23,407 nt of DNA, from assembly GCA_012974475.1 (NCBI GenBank), contig JAAXQD010000051.1:1-23407 (forward strand), given 5' to 3'. This stretch comes from Desulfobacterales bacterium (GTDB lineage: Bacteria > Desulfobacterota > Desulfobacteria > Desulfobacterales > UBA11574). The notes under the pieces were generated by a model, which did not search any database, was not told the DNA's origin, and saw only the letters and a program-made list of their open reading frames with translations. Below, piece after piece: positions 7,482 through 15,289 of the stretch. The number at the start of each line of letters is the position of its first letter. Position 1 is the first letter of the stretch. A program made the translations under genes and the position numbers.

Positions 7482-8654
7482 TTATTTCTTCAAGCCCTTG
7501 CCGTATTCATGGTCGACCTTCAGGTCTTCAATATCCGTCGTAGCCTCTCCCCGGACGCTCTTGATCGCGTCGATGCCGCGGCCCACTTCACCTTTTCGAG
7601 AGCTGTAGGCCATGGCTGTCTCTTGGGTGATGACACCCTGTTCGTACAATCCTACGATATAATCGTCAAAGGTGCTCATTCCGAATGCCTCTCCGGCCTG
7701 GATGATCTCATAAAATGTTTTACCTTCGGATTCTCCATGCAGGATTGTGTCTTTGACACGAAGATTGGTGCGCATTATCTCAAAGGCTGCAATCCGTCCG
7801 CCGCCGACCTTTGGAAGCAGCCTTTGGCATACGATCCAGCGAACCACGTCAGCGAGCCGGGTGCGTATTTGATTTTCTTCTTCTGGAGGGAACATCCCGA
7901 TGATACGGTTAACTGTCTGTCCGGCATCCACCGTGTGGAGGGTGCTTAAAACCAGATGGCCGGTCTCGGCAGCACTGAGAGCAATATCCAATGTTACCCG
8001 GTCGCGCATCTCTCCAACCAGGATCACTTTTGGAGCCTGTCGCAGGGCTGCTCTTAGACCGCCGGAGAATGTGTCGAAATCCTCTCCCATCTCCCGCTGA
8101 TTGAACGTGGATTTTTTATGAGGATGATCAAACTCCACCGGATCTTCAAGGGTCACGACATGAACCGATTTGGCATCATTAATCTCGTTGAGTATGGCAG
8201 CCAGAGAGGTCGATTTTCCGCAGCCGGTGGCGCCTGTGATCAGGACGATGCCGTTTTTCTCTTCAGCCATTTCTAAAAAGGAACCGGGGATGCCCAGTTC
8301 CTGGCAGGTCGGAATTTTGGTCGCAAGTTTCCGCAAGACAATGGAATAATTCCCTCGCTGAGAAAAGATGTTGGTCCTGAAGCGAGCCTTGCCGGGGAGT
8401 TCATAGGAAGAATCACAGGATCCCTCAAGCAAGAGATTCTCGGTGAGCCGTCGGTTCTGGTTGATAAGATTGAGGGCGAAAATTTCAGCCTGAAAAGGGG
8501 TGATTTCATGAAACGGCGGGTCCATATCCACCACAGCAAGTTCGCCGGAAGTTTCAACCTGAAATGGTTTTCCAACGGTAATATTCAGATCTGAAACATT
8601 GTCGTAGGTATCCAGCATTCTTGCCAAAATATGATCAATCTCCTGCTTTTTCAC
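7482..8654 (-). CDS. PilT/PilU-family retraction ATPase (PilU-like)
   Basis: A 390-aa secretion-superfamily hexameric ATPase. It has an N-terminal PAS-like domain (about 1-110), Walker A GATGCGKST (141-149), the Asp box TLEDPVEFDH, Walker B KVILVGEMRD (around 209-218), and the His box GHLVLSTLHT. The segment at the PilT AIRNLIRE position reads RVKDTILHGE, and there is a C-terminal extension of about 40 charged residues; both are closer to PilU than PilT. PilU assists PilT in depolymerising type IV pili at the inner membrane. The start is GTG with GAGG seven bases upstream. The gene follows pilT by 20 bases; no PilB, PilC or pilin gene is in the window. The PilU assignment is less certain than the family. 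Confidence 0.88.
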   Translation of the reverse strand: MKKQEIDHILARMLDTYDNVSDLNITVGKPFQVETSGELAVVDMDPPFHEITPFQAEIFALNLINQNRRLTENLLLEGSCDSSYELPGKARFRTNIFSQRGNYSIVLRKLATKIPTCQELGIPGSFLEMAEEKNGIVLITGATGCGKSTSLAAILNEINDAKSVHVVTLEDPVEFDHPHKKSTFNQREMGEDFDTFSGGLRAALRQAPKVILVGEMRDRVTLDIALSAAETGHLVLSTLHTVDAGQTVNRIIGMFPPEEENQIRTRLADVVRWIVCQRLLPKVGGGRIAAFEIMRTNLRVKDTILHGESEGKTFYEIIQAGEAFGMSTFDDYIVGLYEQGVITQETAMAYSSRKGEVGRGIDAIKSVRGEATTDIEDLKVDHEYGKGLKK

Positions 8655-8674
8655 AATATATCCTCATAAGATTG

Positions 8675-9757
8675 TCATGCCTCGGTGAAGTCAGCGGGGG
8701 GATCCTTTAAAAATTCTCTGAATCTTCCCTTGTCATTGGCTTTGGCATAAGCGTCGTCAGCACCGATCCATCCTTTGTTAAGCAGTTCCATAACGGCATC
8801 ATCCAAAAGCTGCATGCCGTATTTTCTCCCGGTCTGAATTACCGAGGGAATCTGGTGGGTTTTACCTTCGCGGATAAGATTTCGGGCCGCTGGAGTTGCA
8901 ATTAATATCTCAAGGGCGGCGCAGAGCCCATTTGTATCGACTCTTTTTAACAAGACCTGCGCGATAACCGCCCGGATTCCGTCAGCCAGTGTCGAACGGA
9001 TTTGAGCCTGTTCACTTGAAGGGAACACCTCAATGATACGATCGATTGTTTTTGCTGCGCTCATGGTATGCAAGGTGCCAAAAACAAGGTGACCGGTTGA
9101 CGCGGCTTCTATGGCAAGGGATATGGTTTCAAGATCCCTCATTTCACCCACGAGAATGATGTCCGGGTCCTCTCGAAGAGCACCCCTTAGCGCCGAGCTG
9201 AATGACCGGGTATGGATTCCAACTTCTCGGTGGTTTACAATGCAACTTTGGCTCTTGTGAACAAATTCGATGGGGTCTTCAATGGTAATTATATGGTCTT
9301 TCCGGGTACGGTTTGCAACATCGATGATTGCGGCCAAGGTGGTCGATTTGCCGCTTCCGGTCGGGCCGGTTACCAAAACCAGCCCCCTGGGGAGTGAGGC
9401 CAGTTTGGAAATTACATTGGGAAGACCCAGATCTTCGGCGGTCATTATTTTTTCAGGAATTTGCCTGAAAACCGCACCCACACCATTTCTCTGCATAAAG
9501 AAATTTGATCGATACCGGGCAATACCGGGTATTTCATATCCGAAATCGACATCTCCCGTCTCCTCAAACTCCTTGATCTTGTGTTCGGGCGCAATTTCAT
9601 AGAGCATGGCTTTCAATTCATCATTTTCCATCACCTTATATTTAATCCTCTCCATTTCACCCCTTATTCGGAGGGCTGGCGGCTGGCCGGATACAAGGTG
9701 AAGATCTGAGGCGCTCTGCTCATTCATCAATTTAAAAAACGCATCAATTTTTGCCAT
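8675..9757 (-). CDS. pilT: Type IV pilus twitching motility ATPase PilT
   Basis: Hexameric ATPase that powers pilus retraction at the cytoplasmic face of the inner membrane. The 360-aa protein shows Walker A GPTGSGKST (131-139), the Asp box IEDPIEFVH, Walker B DIILVGEMRD (about 199-208), the His box GHLVFGTLHT (about 222-231) and the PilT hallmark segment AARNLIREGKTHQIPS (about 290-305), close to the canonical AIRNLIRE. Length is normal. It sits 14 bases downstream of divIVA and just before the pilU-like gene, so expression is probably coupled. The ATG at 9757 keeps the usual N-terminus (MAKIDAFFKLMNEQSASDLHL), though the ribosome site is weak. Confidence 0.95.
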   Translation of the reverse strand: MAKIDAFFKLMNEQSASDLHLVSGQPPALRIRGEMERIKYKVMENDELKAMLYEIAPEHKIKEFEETGDVDFGYEIPGIARYRSNFFMQRNGVGAVFRQIPEKIMTAEDLGLPNVISKLASLPRGLVLVTGPTGSGKSTTLAAIIDVANRTRKDHIITIEDPIEFVHKSQSCIVNHREVGIHTRSFSSALRGALREDPDIILVGEMRDLETISLAIEAASTGHLVFGTLHTMSAAKTIDRIIEVFPSSEQAQIRSTLADGIRAVIAQVLLKRVDTNGLCAALEILIATPAARNLIREGKTHQIPSVIQTGRKYGMQLLDDAVMELLNKGWIGADDAYAKANDKGRFREFLKDPPADFTEA

Positions 9758-9771
9758 ATCGTTCTATCCGT

Positions 9772-10275
9772 TTATTCAGAATGTCTAAACAGCTTTAGTT
9801 TGTCATCTTCCTCCTCCCTGATGCTGGCGTCTTCTTTTCCGATTTCAAGGAGTTTGGTATGGGTTTCAATAACGGCACGAATCTGGACTTCGATCTGCAT
9901 GCGTTGCCGTTTTAATTCAATAATATCTTCATGAAGCTGTGCCAGTCGGTTTTGCGCCCTATTAAGGATTTTTTCAGCCGCAACCTCTCCCTCGGCAACA
10001 ACCAATTCCGCCGATTTCCTGGCGTTTTGCTTCATCTGTTCCAAAACTTTCTGGGAATTCAGCATCGCGCGCTTGAAACTCTCCTCCCGCTCCCGATATC
10101 CCTGACCCTCGAGTTGAAGCCGTTTAATTTCTTTACGCAAGCGCTTATTTTCACTTTGTAACGATTCGAAAACATCCGCCATTTGTTCGAGAAAAGTGTC
10201 CACCTCCCGGACATCAAAGCCTCTGAACTTTGTTTTAAACTGCTGCTGCTGAATATCAAGGGGAGTAATGTTCAT
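9772..10275 (-). CDS. DivIVA-domain coiled-coil protein
   Basis: A 167-aa protein with the DivIVA N-terminal motif: ITPLDIQQQQFKTKFRGFDVREVDTFLEQMADVFE (about 3-37) followed by continuous coiled coil to about residue 140. DivIVA proteins sense negative membrane curvature and recruit partners to poles or septa. In the Gram-negative setting the family is less studied, but divIVA next to yggT is a widespread arrangement. The start at 10275 has AGGTGA six bases upstream. Located between yggT (23-base gap) and pilT (14-base gap), which makes a link between polar positioning and pilus retraction plausible; that is an inference. Confidence 0.9.
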   Translation of the reverse strand: MNITPLDIQQQQFKTKFRGFDVREVDTFLEQMADVFESLQSENKRLRKEIKRLQLEGQGYREREESFKRAMLNSQKVLEQMKQNARKSAELVVAEGEVAAEKILNRAQNRLAQLHEDIIELKRQRMQIEVQIRAVIETHTKLLEIGKEDASIREEEDDKLKLFRHSE

Positions 10276-10298
10276 GATGTGTCACCTGTTTTCTTTGA

Positions 10299-10598
10299 TT
10301 ACATAAAATTTGCGGACAATCTCAAAAGGCTGTTGACGACAAAATTTTGCAGAAATATCACACCAAGTATAACAATAATCGGGGAAAAATCGATACCGCC
10401 AAAATTGACGGGGATTTTTTCGCGAATTCGGTACAGAACCGGTTCGGTCACATTATGAATAAACCGGACGATGGGATTATAGGGATCTGGATTCACCCAC
10501 GAAAGTACCGCCCGCGCGATAACGATCCACATATAAAACGTGAGAACATAACGGAGAATAACTGCAACAGCCATTAAAAAATTGCCGACGATAAACAT
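10299..10598 (-). CDS. YggT family membrane protein
   Basis: A 99-aa integral membrane protein with two hydrophobic segments (about 5-30 and 70-92) separated by the family signature SWVNPDPYNPIVRFIHNVTEPVLYRIREKIP. YggT homologues usually lie next to proC, divIVA or cell-division genes, and have been linked to osmotic tolerance and chloroplast or cyanobacterial nucleoid distribution; the molecular function is unsettled. The gene is the first of a leftward unit running into divIVA and pilT, with a candidate promoter at 10655-10683. proC lies on the other side but in the opposite direction, whereas the common arrangement is co-directional. Confidence 0.92.
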   Translation of the reverse strand: MFIVGNFLMAVAVILRYVLTFYMWIVIARAVLSWVNPDPYNPIVRFIHNVTEPVLYRIREKIPVNFGGIDFSPIIVILGVIFLQNFVVNSLLRLSANFM

Positions 10599-10654
10599 AT
10601 TAACAACGATCTTTCGTCTTTTTGATTAATGAATTAGGGACAACATTTTTTAAA

Positions 10655-10683
10655 AATTTAATGATATATTAACCATAAGTCAA
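10655..10683 (-). promoter_or_regulatory. Candidate promoter of the yggT-divIVA-pilT unit
   Basis: Minus-strand TTGACT (10678-10683) and TAAATT (10655-10660) are separated by 17 bases. The start would be near 10648, giving a leader of about 50 bases before the yggT ATG. The surrounding sequence is A+T-rich. The -10 box is a 4/6 match. Confidence 0.5.
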
Positions 10684-10702
10684 GATATTTCAGGCAAAAT
10701 CG

Positions 10703-10854
10703 TTGACACACTAAATATTCAGACGATAAAAGACAGGGTAACATATTTACCCTTTAAACCTTTATGGGGTTCACTCGATTCTGTCCCAGGCGGCTCAAAC
10801 GCCGATCCGTCGCCGACGGAAGCACCTGTTTGCGAATTGAACCCGCTGTGTCAA
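10703..10854. repeat. Block of nested inverted repeats between yggT and proC
   Basis: The block is bounded by TTGACACA (10703-10710) and TGTGTCAA (10847-10854). Inside are AGGGTAA/TTACCCT (10735-10753), GGGTTCA/TGAACCC (10767-10844) enclosing GGCG/CGCC, and the perfect palindrome CCGTCGCCGACGG (10807-10819). The nested symmetry suggests a further non-autonomous element or a structured regulatory region in front of proC. No target duplication is visible and it shares no core with the family A/B elements. Confidence 0.45.
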
Positions 10855-10933
10855 TTGTTTCAATACACCGCAAACTTTATGCAAGAATAGTATAGGGAGA
10901 ATAATTATAAATAGTTAAGGGAGAATCAAATTC

Positions 10934-11785
10934 ATGTTAAAAGACAAAAAAATTGCTATTATCGGAACAGGGAATATGGGAGAAGCCCTTGTGAGCGGGC
11001 TCATTGCTTCGGAATCATCCAATCCCGAGAATATCATTTGCACAGATGTTCGGAAAGATAAGCTTGAATCCGTCAAAGAAAAATATGGAGTGATCACACT
11101 GACAAACAACATCGAAGCAGTTGAAATTTCGGATATTGTTATCTACGCGGTCAAGCCCCAGATCATTGCCTCGGTATTGAAGGAAACAACATCTTGCCTG
11201 GATATGTCCAAGCTCATCATTTCTATTGCCGCCGGTGTTCCTCTGGCTGCCATAGCGTCGTGTCTAAAAAAAGAATTGCGCCTTATTCGCGTCATGCCCA
11301 ACATTGCAGCATTTGTTAAAGAAAGTGCCTCGGTTATTGCGGCAGGAGATAATGCCACCGAAGAGGATATCCAACTTTCAATGGCGATCTTCAATTCCAT
11401 GGGCAAAAGCATCTTCCTCAAAGAAAATAACCTCATGGACGCCGTCACCGGTTTAAGCGGCAGCGGGCCTGCCTACATTTTTCTGATTGTCGATGCATTG
11501 GCTGACGCCGGCGTAAAGGTAGGACTGGCACGGGAAGATGCCCTGTTTCTTTCAAGCCAGACAGTTCTGGGTGCTGCAAAATTGTTGATGGAGACCAAAG
11601 AACATCCGGGCAGATTAAAAGATATGGTGACTTCTCCCGGAGGAACCGCAATTGCCGGAATTCATTCTCTGGAAAAAGGGGGACTCCGAACCACCCTTAT
11701 CGATGCCGTAGAGGTCGCTACCCAGCGATCCAAGGAACTGGGTGAAATTGTAACCCGAAATTTTAAAAATAACGGTTGCCAATAA
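10934..11785 (+). CDS. proC: Pyrroline-5-carboxylate reductase
   Basis: Catalyses the last step of proline synthesis, reducing 1-pyrroline-5-carboxylate with NAD(P)H. The 283-aa protein has an N-terminal Rossmann fold with IIGTGNMGEALVSG (nucleotide loop at 11-16), VKPQ in the cofactor domain, VMPNIAAFV, and the C-terminal dimer/active-site segment GLSGSGPAYIF plus MVTSPGGTAIAGIHSLEKGGLR, the family signature. Normal length. The ATG at 10934 has AAGGGAG at about 10918-10924, ten bases upstream. The next gene, an AOR-family oxidoreductase, starts 16 bases after the stop, so they may share a transcript without sharing a pathway. Confidence 0.97.
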   Translation: MLKDKKIAIIGTGNMGEALVSGLIASESSNPENIICTDVRKDKLESVKEKYGVITLTNNIEAVEISDIVIYAVKPQIIASVLKETTSCLDMSKLIISIAAGVPLAAIASCLKKELRLIRVMPNIAAFVKESASVIAAGDNATEEDIQLSMAIFNSMGKSIFLKENNLMDAVTGLSGSGPAYIFLIVDALADAGVKVGLAREDALFLSSQTVLGAAKLLMETKEHPGRLKDMVTSPGGTAIAGIHSLEKGGLRTTLIDAVEVATQRSKELGEIVTRNFKNNGCQ

Positions 11786-11801
11786 ATTATAAAGGGCTGA
11801 T

Positions 11802-13943
11802 ATGATTATGGAATATAAAATGGAAACCATAAAGACTTTCAATTATGACAGACCTATTATAGAAAAAGGTTATGCCAACCAAACCCTTTTTATAGATATC
11901 TCTGTTCCAGACATTTCTATTAAGCCTGTTGACGAAAAAATGAAAGACGTATTCATCGGCGGGAAGGGATTTGATCTCTGGCTGCTCTGGCATGCGGTGA
12001 AAAGCACGACAAAATGGGCGGATCCGGATAATGCAATATGCATCTCATCGGGGCCTATGGGCGGAACCCCCCTATATCCGGGCTCCGGCAAAAGCATTGT
12101 GACCACCATTTCTCCGTTAACAGGTTCCGTTATAGACTCCAATGTCGGGGGATATTTCGGGCCTTATCTTAAATTTTCCGGGTTTGATACCTTAGAAGTC
12201 AAAGGGAAAACCGAAAAGGATATCGTAATTCTAATTGACGGCATTGATGAAAAGGTCCAAATTTTAGAAACATCGGGGTTGCCGGACGACTCTTATGACC
12301 TTTCAGCCATATTGACAGAACACTTTGCACAGGGAAAACCCCGACATATTTCTGTTGTTTCCACAGGTCCGGGTGCAAAAAATACGCGGATGGGATGTCT
12401 CAACTTTACCTGGTATGATTTGAAACGAAAGCGGGCCAGATACAAGCAGGCCGGGCGTGGTGGAATCGGCAGTGTCTTTGCTGACAAACGGATTAAAGCC
12501 ATTGTGGCACGATGGGATACCGTTAAAGTCGACACAAATAATCCTGCCGATGGGAATGCATTAAAAGCGGTGGGAAGAAAACACTCCAAAGAGATTGCTG
12601 AACTCGATCCCAAGCAGAACGAAATGGCGACCATCGGCACAACCCACCTTGTCACCATTATGAATGACTTTGATTTGCTGCCCACCTATAATTTTCAATA
12701 TGGAACGCATCCGGAAGCAGTCAATGTTGGCCAAGAGGTGTACAGACGAATATTCGACACGGGTTATGATGGATGCTGGATGGGGTGCACGGTTGCCTGC
12801 TCCCATGGTGTCAAAGACTTTGTTCCGCTGACCGGACCCTACAAAGGGACCAAAGTTTTCGTAGACGGCCCTGAATACGAGACCATCGCCGGATGCGGAT
12901 CAAATCTGGGAATATTTGATCCCCACATGATTGTTGAGATGAATTTCTATTGCGACGCCTATGGCCTTGACACCATTTCAGTGGGCACGAGCATCGCATT
13001 TGCCATGGAATGCTTTGAGATGGGCCTCATCGACGAAACCCATACCCGGGGAATCCATCTTTCATTCGGCAACCGTCTGGCGGCGCTTGAGATGGTTCAC
13101 CAAATGGCTGAAGGCGACGGTTTTGGTTTAATCGTGGGGCAAGGCGTCCGCCAAATGAAGTCGATTTTTGCCAAAGACTATAAAGCGGATCCTCACATCA
13201 TGCAGGATATCGGGATGGAAGCCAAGGGCTTGGAATTCTCGGAGTATATGACCAAAGAATCTCTTGCCCAACAGGGAGGTTACGGCCTTGCCCTCAAAGG
13301 GCCGCAGCATGATGAAGCTTGGTTGATCTTTCTCGATATGGTGCACAATTTTATGCCGACCTTTGAGCAAAAGGCAGAAGCGCTCCACTGGTTCCCAATG
13401 TTTAGAACATGGTTCGGTTTATGTGGACTGTGCAAACTTCCCTGGAACGATATTATACCTGAAGATAACAAAGACACCCGAGAACCTGCAAAGGTTATGA
13501 AACACGTAGAGTGGTATGCTGAATATTACACCGCAGTTACCGGAAAAAAGACAAAACCCGACGAAATTATTCGGATGAGCGAAGGGGTTTACAATTTCCA
13601 GCGCATTTTCAACCTAAAAATGGGTTTTGGACAGCGGGATCATGACGACATTCCCTATCGAGCCATGGGGCCGGTAAAACCGGTTGAATATGAATCACGG
13701 CGCGATCGTTACGACAAAGAGCTTGTAGAGAAACATCACGTCGATATCACAGGGATGGACACGGAAGAGAAAATCCGGCTGCTCCGAAAATTTCGTGAGG
13801 CGCTTTATGAAGAACTTAAAGATGCCGTATATAAACGCCGGGGATGGACCGCCAATGGAATTCCAACCCTTGAAACCGTAAGGCGTCTGGGCATCGATTT
13901 TCCGGATGTTCTGGAATTACTTAAGGCTCACGGGATTGAATGA
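11802..13943 (+). CDS. Aldehyde:ferredoxin oxidoreductase family (tungstopterin) protein
   Basis: A 713-aa AOR-family enzyme, expected to hold a bis-pterin tungsten cofactor and one [4Fe-4S] cluster and to use ferredoxin in oxidising aldehydes or reducing carboxylates. It has the N-terminal AOR domain (FIGGKGFDLWLLW, SGPMGGTPLYPGSGK, SVIDSNVGGYFG), the GPEYET segment (356-361), and pterin motif DAYGLD (385-390). The cluster cysteines are C325, C329 and C333, spaced CX3CX3C rather than the CX2CX3C of Pyrococcus AOR, with C541 (FGLC) as fourth ligand; the second DXXGL motif has Thr536 where Asp is usual. The subfamily and substrate are therefore unclear. AAAGGG lies five bases before the ATG. 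It overlaps the following MoaD-like gene by four bases. Confidence 0.9.
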   Translation: MIMEYKMETIKTFNYDRPIIEKGYANQTLFIDISVPDISIKPVDEKMKDVFIGGKGFDLWLLWHAVKSTTKWADPDNAICISSGPMGGTPLYPGSGKSIVTTISPLTGSVIDSNVGGYFGPYLKFSGFDTLEVKGKTEKDIVILIDGIDEKVQILETSGLPDDSYDLSAILTEHFAQGKPRHISVVSTGPGAKNTRMGCLNFTWYDLKRKRARYKQAGRGGIGSVFADKRIKAIVARWDTVKVDTNNPADGNALKAVGRKHSKEIAELDPKQNEMATIGTTHLVTIMNDFDLLPTYNFQYGTHPEAVNVGQEVYRRIFDTGYDGCWMGCTVACSHGVKDFVPLTGPYKGTKVFVDGPEYETIAGCGSNLGIFDPHMIVEMNFYCDAYGLDTISVGTSIAFAMECFEMGLIDETHTRGIHLSFGNRLAALEMVHQMAEGDGFGLIVGQGVRQMKSIFAKDYKADPHIMQDIGMEAKGLEFSEYMTKESLAQQGGYGLALKGPQHDEAWLIFLDMVHNFMPTFEQKAEALHWFPMFRTWFGLCGLCKLPWNDIIPEDNKDTREPAKVMKHVEWYAEYYTAVTGKKTKPDEIIRMSEGVYNFQRIFNLKMGFGQRDHDDIPYRAMGPVKPVEYESRRDRYDKELVEKHHVDITGMDTEEKIRLLRKFREALYEELKDAVYKRRGWTANGIPTLETVRRLGIDFPDVLELLKAHGIE

Positions 13944-14140
13944 TGTTCAGGGTTAACGGAAAGCAGCGGTCCTGGTATGAAGGGATGACCGTTGCGGATC
14001 TGCTCAGGGATATAGGCGATTCCCATCATTATGCGGTTGTACGCATCAACGATAAGCATGTATCCATGCCTTATTTTGAAAAGACTCGGATTCCCGATAA
14101 TTCAGAGGTGTTTCTAATTCCCCTCATTGCAGGGGGGTAA
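13940..14140 (+). CDS. MoaD/ThiS-like sulfur carrier protein
   Basis: A 66-aa beta-grasp protein ending in the diagnostic Gly-Gly (IPLIAGG), which in this family is adenylated and thiocarboxylated to carry sulfur. The body has VNGK near the N-terminus, MTVADLLRDIG, VVRINDKHV and IPDNSEVFLIP, typical of ThiS/MoaD folds. Its ATG lies inside the stop of the AOR gene (ATGA at 13940-13943), so translation is coupled. Genes of this kind beside AOR-family genes are thought to serve pterin dithiolene formation for the tungsten cofactor; that is the likely role here. No activating MoeB/ThiF-like enzyme is in the window. Confidence 0.88.
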   Translation: MMFRVNGKQRSWYEGMTVADLLRDIGDSHHYAVVRINDKHVSMPYFEKTRIPDNSEVFLIPLIAGG

Positions 14141-14143
14141 GCG

Positions 14144-14186
14144 GTGCCTGAAGGAAAAACAATGTTTTTGATCTTCAGTCAGGCAC
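14144..14186 (+). other. Hairpin downstream of the AOR-moaD unit
   Basis: GTGCCTGA (14144-14151) pairs with TCAGGCAC (14179-14186), and inside it AAAAAC pairs with GTTTTT. The hairpin begins four bases after the moaD stop codon. It is placed as a terminator would be but has no T-run after it, so it could instead protect the 3' end of the transcript. Confidence 0.45.
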
Positions 14187-14216
14187 AAACTTAACTTTGA
14201 TTCGAACCATTACACA

Positions 14217-14359
14217 GAGACCTTTGAAAAATGTTCATTTTTGCTCAAGTTCAAGGAAGGCGAAAATTTTAACCATCCCAGTACGATCTGCCGGACCTAC
14301 GGGACAGGCAGGAATACATTGAGTATTTCGAGGATAAAGCTAAAGCTTCACTTCGTGCA
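14217..14359 (+). mobile_element. Partial MITE (family A), right end missing, with 33-bp insert
   Basis: Starts with GAGACCTTTGAAAAA and follows the element at 686-850 (read on its minus strand) nearly base for base through CTTCGTGCA (14351-14359), after which similarity stops. The last third and the right inverted repeat are missing. Between AACCA and CAGGAATAC an extra 33 bases (14276-14308) are present that the other copy lacks. The lost end coincides with the start of the ccdA remnant, so a deletion joined the element to the gene or the element inserted and then lost its end. Confidence 0.78.
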
Positions 14360-14904
14360 GGAAAAAAGTATTTCTTTCAACTTTTTTGTTCGTTCTTGGA
14401 TTTTCCCTGGTCTTCATCCTTATGGGTGCATCAGCCTCTTTTCTTGGCGGCTTGATGTACAAGTACAAAAAATTGATACGGATAATCGGGGGTTTTTTTA
14501 TAATCCTTTTAGGGATTCATTTAACCGGTTTAATCCGAATACCCGGCCTCGATTTTGAAAAGCGAATTGCCATGGAAAAGAAGCCGATACATTTTTTCGG
14601 AACACTTATCATCGGAATGGCCTTCGGCGCTGGATGGACTCCATGTATCGGGCCATTGCTAGGATCAATCCTTATTATTGCCGGCAGCCAGGAGACCGTA
14701 TGGCAGGGAATTTTGCTCCTTGCCATCTATTCAGCCGGATTGGCCCTACCCTTTATTGTCCTGTCAATTTTTATCAATTTCCTGTTGGTTTTTATTAAAA
14801 AGGCATCAAAGGCGTTGAAATACGCCAATGCCGTCGCAGGGATCCTGTTGATTATTGTGGGGCTGATCCTTGTGAGCAATAAACTGTATTTATTTGTCAA
14901 CTGA
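14359..14904 (+). pseudogene. ccdA: Truncated CcdA-type cytochrome c biogenesis membrane protein
   Basis: Similarity to CcdA begins with RKKVFLSTFLFVLGFSLVFILMGASASFLGG and continues in frame to a normal C-terminus, with GWTPCIGPLLG (second conserved Cys) and four or five membrane segments. The N-terminal segment with the first TM and the partner Cys in SPCVLPLIPSY is absent. Upstream the frame runs into the repeat element and meets a stop at 14341. The only start codon available is a TTG at 14386, which would give 172 aa and lacks a ribosome site. CcdA carries reductant across the membrane through its Cys pair, so this copy is presumably non-functional. No thioredoxin-like or cytochrome maturation neighbour remains. 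Confidence 0.82.
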
Positions 14905-14923
14905 TATGAGAAATTCGGGACGG

Positions 14924-15184
14924 TTATTTTGAAGATCGGCGGATATACCTTTTTATCAGCCGAACGGTGGTGGTAAGCAGAACCCCGCCGCTCATGACAA
15001 CAAGAAGAACTGCAACCCAAACTTCCTCTTGATATTTCACATTTTCATGTGCCACCGAAATCCCTGCAAAGCCAAATAAAAAAACGACGGTCATCAATAT
15101 GATAACAATGATACACGCGGTTTCAGAGTCATACCAAGGGATGAAAGATTTTCTAAACACAGGATTTTGATCGATACGCATCAT
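14924..15184 (-). CDS. Small membrane protein, 86 aa, function unknown
   Basis: Two clear hydrophobic segments, about residues 23-43 (ACIIVIILMTVVFLFGFAGIS) and 54-72 (VWVAVLLVVMSGGVLLTTTV), are separated by a short polar loop (AHENVKYQEE) and followed by a very basic tail (RLIKRYIRRSSK), which by the positive-inside rule is cytoplasmic. The N-terminus (RKSFIPWYDSE) is polar, and the conserved-looking WYDSE precedes TM1. It is on the nrdJ strand, 105 bases downstream, but no functional link is evident. The start is ATGATG at 15184 with a poor ribosome site. I do not recognise the family. Confidence 0.65.
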   Translation of the reverse strand: MMRIDQNPVFRKSFIPWYDSETACIIVIILMTVVFLFGFAGISVAHENVKYQEEVWVAVLLVVMSGGVLLTTTVRLIKRYIRRSSK

Positions 15185-15289
15185 CGCACCGGGTCTTGAT
15201 GAACTCTCAAAAAGGCTTTTACGTGTGAGATTAAATGTTTTGGCACATTCGGGATTGTCGTGCGTAAAACCCGAAAGACATACACCGGG

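Noticed and set aside
14386..14904. Intact short CcdA starting at TTG 14386
   Set aside because: Homology continues upstream of this codon to 14359 and the essential first membrane segment with its Cys is absent, so a remnant is the better reading.
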